Source: Flabesymbios commensalis (Eukaryota; Annelida; Polychaeta; Terebellida; Flabelligeridae). From it: DNA of 64,000 bases. Location of the stretch: the NCBI GenBank assembly GCA_964017125.1, contig OZ024903.1, forward strand, positions 64,706,578-64,770,577. Direction: 5' to 3'. A program made the position numbers and the translations under genes. Shown piece after piece: positions 60,706-64,000 of this stretch (positions are counted from its first letter, which is position 1; each line of letters begins with the position of its first letter). Below the pieces are notes generated by a model. The model was not told the DNA's origin, ran no database searches, and was given only the letters and a program-made list of their open reading frames with translations.

Positions 60706-60950
60706 TTAACCCTTTAACCGCCAAATTATTCAATTTAAATTTTCACCCACTTGAAGTTGTGTCTCGCTGACGCAATCCACAACTTCAAGTGAGTGAAAAT
60801 TATTCAGATTTGACAAAATGTAGGTCAACTCTTTTCAAATCTTGCTGGTTGATGTCACATTTTATCTGTAACATATATAAAATTTGTACTAAATGTACTA
60901 ATAAAAAATGAAAAACCGAATATATACGGCACCGCCGGTTGAAGGGTTAA
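60706..60950. mobile_element. TTAA MITE, copy 6 (reverse orientation)
   Basis: TTAACCCTTTAACCGCC at the left, CGCCGGTTGAAGGGTTAA at the right. Very close to copy 3 at 42185. Confidence 0.9.
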
Positions 60951-60954
60951 ACAA

Positions 60955-61740
60955 TTTAATATCACTTGCAACAGTGCTGCTACACAACCTCATGATCACA
61001 ATAGCCGAAAAAACGTACATGCACACACACCACTTAGAAAAACAATAATTTCAAATGAATGATCATGAAAATTGCATTCTCAAAACAAATGAAAAATACT
61101 GTAACGAAAAACTGTAAGAAAAAATGTATTTAAATGACAAATTATAATGTGTGACCAACCAATATTATACCATATTTCACACTACATTTTATACAAAGTT
61201 AGCATTATGTTATGTTTTTTGGCTAGGAGATATATGGATAGATATTTATTGACGACGGTAAGTCTATGCAGACTTATGCGTCATTAAAATGAACATATGT
61301 ACATGACTATATTCAACACGATTAGTTCAGTAAAATCACATGAAAATTGATATAAGCATGATAAGTTCACTTAAAATCAAACGACATTATAAACTAAAAC
61401 AAGCACAGGTTAAATAAAATATGCATCAGAACTATATTTAAAATAACCTACAGTTAAACAGCATTGTCATTTCCCGCACCAAAACCAGAGATAAAACAGC
61501 TACTGCATATAGCAAAAAAACCCTCTGGGAAAGCGTAGAAACGGAATAATTACATAATGATTAAGTGTATGTATAAAGAATTACATAATGAGTGAGAGTA
61601 TCTGTAAATAAGAAAAGAATAATACTAGTTATAGTTAACATGTTTTAAAAACAATCTAACAAATGCATTGACAGATTGACTGTCGTCAACTCGAAACACC
61701 AAGAACACGTATACTAGATTCAATGTGCAATGATCACAGA
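60955..61740. other. AT-rich non-coding stretch
   Basis: Nothing recognised. Confidence 0.4.
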
Positions 61741-61749
61741 TGACGGAAC

Positions 61750-61805
61750 CACATGTGCAGGTGGTACAAAGCCCTTCTCACTCATTCAGAGTGTTATAGA
61801 ATATG
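61750..61805 (+). repeat. SINE-associated 3' fragment
   Basis: GGTGGTACAAAGCCCTTCTCACTCATTCAGAGTGT is nearly identical to 62371-62408. Confidence 0.6.
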
Positions 61806-62030
61806 TCCCTTTGTAAAGTGGTGTATACGTTCTTTTAAATGTAATGTGTAATTCCCAAGATTTTCCCTGATTTTGCACACTGAAAATATGTTCTACTGTA
61901 TCGTAGGCCTGGTGAAGTTGTTAATAATCTTTGTCTGTCACTCCGGAGCTCACAGGTTCGTCCCCGGGCTCAGGACCTCAAAGTGAAAATAAACAAAATG
62001 TTTTTTCTCCGCGCACTCGTTTAAGATTCA

Positions 62031-62410
62031 GCATTGTAGGAAACCTCTGTGACCCAGAGATAACGTGCTCGGTCACTGACTGCCAGGGATTACATTTCTG
62101 ATCCTGTATCTGGAGGACAGTTAGTGCCATCTGATTCTTTTTATCGTTCGCATGTCGGATATACATGTAGGTTCAGTTATTGAATTAAAGAGTGACCAAG
62201 AGAACAACGTCCGTATTGTTTGCTGCCAAGACAGAAAGAGACCGACAAGCAAGACTTTATTACCATATATTATGCATACATTAATATTCATGTGCTAGTT
62301 ATTTCATGAGTCACATTTCTCCTGACACCGCAAGAGGTTATCCTGGCCCAGTTTAGCCCACATGTACAGAAAGGTGGTACAAAGCCCTTCTCACTCATTC
62401 AGAGTGTACA
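62031..62410 (+). mobile_element. SINE copy split by about 190 bases
   Basis: 62035-62130 matches the head (GATAACGTGCTCGG, TTTCTGATCCTGTATCTGGAGG). 62322-62360 matches the body (TCCTGGCCCAGTTTAGCC). The sequence between them is absent from other copies, so it is likely an insertion. Confidence 0.5.
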
Positions 62411-62533
62411 CAATATAATGAAATCCTCATCCTTACATATAATTATATTTATCGGATAAAGAATAGGCAAACCACTATGAAAGTATTAACAATCTAATTA
62501 CCTAAGAATTTAATACTTATATTATATATAAGT

Positions 62534-62960
62534 ATTATGAAGTCGTTGCATTGGCTTCCGGTCTCCTTTAGAATCAAATTCGAGATACATTTAGTCACCT
62601 ATAAGGCCTCATGCAACAATCAGCCAATCTATCTAAAGGAAATGCTTAAGGACCGTACTCGCTCATCTGACCAAAATGTTTTATTTGTTCCTCGTGATAA
62701 GATCAAGATGGGTGAAGGGTCTTTCTCTGTGACGGCACCAAAAAAAGGAACCCTCTTCCATGTCAGAATTTCAAAACTAGTTCAATCTTTCAGAAAAAAA
62801 AGGATTTTATTTTATTTTAACCAAGCTTTTTCCAGAATGATAACGACTACGATACTGGACACTCCTCTTTCGCGCTTATGAGCTCGGGACACCGAGGAGC
62901 TAGGCGCTATAGAAGTTTATATATTCATATCCATATTCATATTAATTCATATTCATATAA
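62534..62960 (+). mobile_element. 3' fragment of a CR1/L2-like LINE
   Basis: The frame at 62537-62881 encodes 114 residues: LHWLPVSFRIKFEIHLVTYKA, then IYLKEML, RSSDQNVLFVPR, FSVTAPKKGTLFH. This is the familiar C-terminal region after the reverse transcriptase in CR1/L2-type elements (LHWLPV...R..FKI...TYKAL...YL..ML..., S...LL.VPR). The stop TGA is followed by GAGGAGCTAGGCGCTATAGA and a tail of ATTCAT repeats (62925-62960), like the 3' microsatellite tails of this group. Everything upstream of the C-terminal region is missing, so it is a dead 5'-truncated copy. The frame itself is uninterrupted. Confidence 0.75.
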
Positions 62961-62964
62961 TATA

Positions 62965-63550
62965 ATGCAGCTTTATTGTCACGTGGTGTATCTGTTCAGT
63001 ACTAACTATGAAAAGTTATGATAATATGTAGACGTATTTAATCATGATTAAGAAAATCATACTTTGTTGTTGCTAGCAGAACGAGTTCCACACATGAGAA
63101 ACTTTTGATTACAAATAGCATATGTAGTGAGCAACTTTCAATGACCGATGTCAGAGCCCAGCACGGTTTACGAAAACAGGTAAAAGGTCGTTGTCTACAA
63201 TGACTAACCTCGGGTGCTGCACTGGGGTGTTGATGGTGGTGTCTTCCGTGTGATATTTGAGATCAGGAGTTTCTTGCACCTGATTCAGGTGGTCTGGTGG
63301 AGTCTCCTCACGCAGCAGACAGCGGCGCAGGAGTTCTGTGCCCGCCACAACTACTCACTCCCGTATCCATGCTCCGCGCTGATGACGTAGCCCCCACGTG
63401 ACCTGATAGGTGGAAGGAGACTGGTGGGAATAGAAGTGACGCCGTGAGGCCTTAGAGGGGGAGGGTGGACATGGGTGGGATTTGTCCGGAGTGAAGTCAG
63501 TGCGCAATCGGTGTCGCTCTCTCTGGCAATCACTGCAAGCTGACGCCTGT
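62965..63550. other. Non-coding stretch
   Basis: A 65-codon minus frame (63151-63348) starts with GTG and has a GAG|GTTAGT donor-like site, but no domain. Confidence 0.25.
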
Positions 63551-63554
63551 ACCT

Positions 63555-63665
63555 TCCAGCAAACACGACACACGGACCCAATGTTGTACCAATGTTGGGC
63601 CGACGTCGTAGACGGCGGGCCAACATTGGTCCAACATTGGGTCCATGTGTCGTGTTTGTTGGAAT
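63555..63665. repeat. Full-length hairpin-family palindrome
   Basis: TTCCAGCAAACACGACACAC to GTGTCGTGTTTGTTGGAA, with arms of about 53 bases around GTCGTAGAC. Few mismatches, so probably recent. Confidence 0.92.
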
Positions 63666-63680
63666 TTATGGCTCGGGATC

Positions 63681-63718
63681 CGCAATGAGCCGACGTTGTC
63701 ACAACGCCGGCTCATTGC
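63681..63718. repeat. Second palindrome next to 63555-63665
   Basis: GCAATGAGCCGACGTTGT pairs with CAACGCCGGCTCATTGC. Half-size; a different arm sequence from its neighbour. Confidence 0.75.
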
Positions 63719-64000
63719 TGAACCAACGCCTGAGATGTGGCACAGACACTGGCAAATCAAGCATGCTGCCTTCTGCTGGCTGTCATTGGACTCTTCACCA
63801 TTCTTATTTTGTCCTTGAGCGAATGACAGATATTATATTTGTGATCCAATACCTGCTTCCAATAGCACACTGAGCGTGACACCACAGTGGCGTCCGGCGG
63901 AAGATTTCAAGGTTTTAGCTATGATTCCATAATCACAATCCGGGAAGAAATGGTTCGATTTTTCATATTTGCAAGTGTGGAAAATCAATGCGTTCACTTC

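Noticed and set aside
63151-63348. Minus-strand exon
   Set aside because: No ATG, weak acceptor, no domain; the donor-like site alone is not enough.
1-64000. LTR-type or other virus-like elements
   Set aside because: I saw no gag, protease, integrase or envelope-like frame and no long terminal direct repeats; the only reverse transcriptase sequences are LINE-type.

Overview
This 64 kb window looks like nuclear DNA from an animal, most likely a marine invertebrate. It is AT-rich, holds one convincing host gene, and is otherwise non-coding sequence crowded with small mobile elements. A lophotrochozoan such as a mollusc would fit the repeat content, but nothing in the sequence fixes the phylum.

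The host gene lies on the minus strand at 27071-29455. It is an uninterrupted 794-codon reading frame for a cell-surface protein: signal peptide, about twelve leucine-rich repeats with cysteine caps, one Ig domain, one FN3 domain, a single membrane span and a 65-residue acidic tail. This is the layout of the LRRN (neuronal leucine-rich repeat) family. A good splice acceptor 18 bases upstream of the first ATG suggests an upstream 5' UTR exon.

The second coding block, 18064-22210 on the plus strand, is a Jockey-like LINE. It has a zinc-knuckle ORF1 that looks 5'-truncated, a 915-codon endonuclease/reverse transcriptase ORF2 with no disabling stop, and a 3' UTR with a duplicated 143-base segment. 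A second LINE is represented by a 3' fragment of CR1/L2 type at 62534-62960.

The rest is repeats. (1) About twenty short palindromes of 60-110 bases share an AACATTGGGCCAGCGTC-like logic. (2) A second hairpin family has copies at 30921, 52620 and 56432. (3) TTAA-ended MITEs with CCCTTTAACCGCC termini look piggyBac-like and occur at 16896, 36294, 42185, 42962, 57032 and 60706; a second TTAA family occurs at 58055, 55790 and 11935. (4) Two non-autonomous DNA elements with terminal inverted repeats lie at 9814-11165 and 24634-25594. (5) tRNA-derived SINE copies occur at 8431, 12319, 14690, 35557 and 62031, one with two tRNA-like heads. (6) Tandem arrays include a 65-base higher-order minisatellite at 1-850 and a 27-base satellite of about 80 units at 48287-50521, plus degenerate arrays at 10040, 22960 and 23785.

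The most unusual signal is in the hairpins. Copies differ from one another while their own two arms stay matched, including a clean compensated base pair between the copies at 30921 and 52620. This suggests arm-to-arm correction or repeated re-formation of palindromes. I see no operon, CRISPR, rRNA or canonical tRNA gene.
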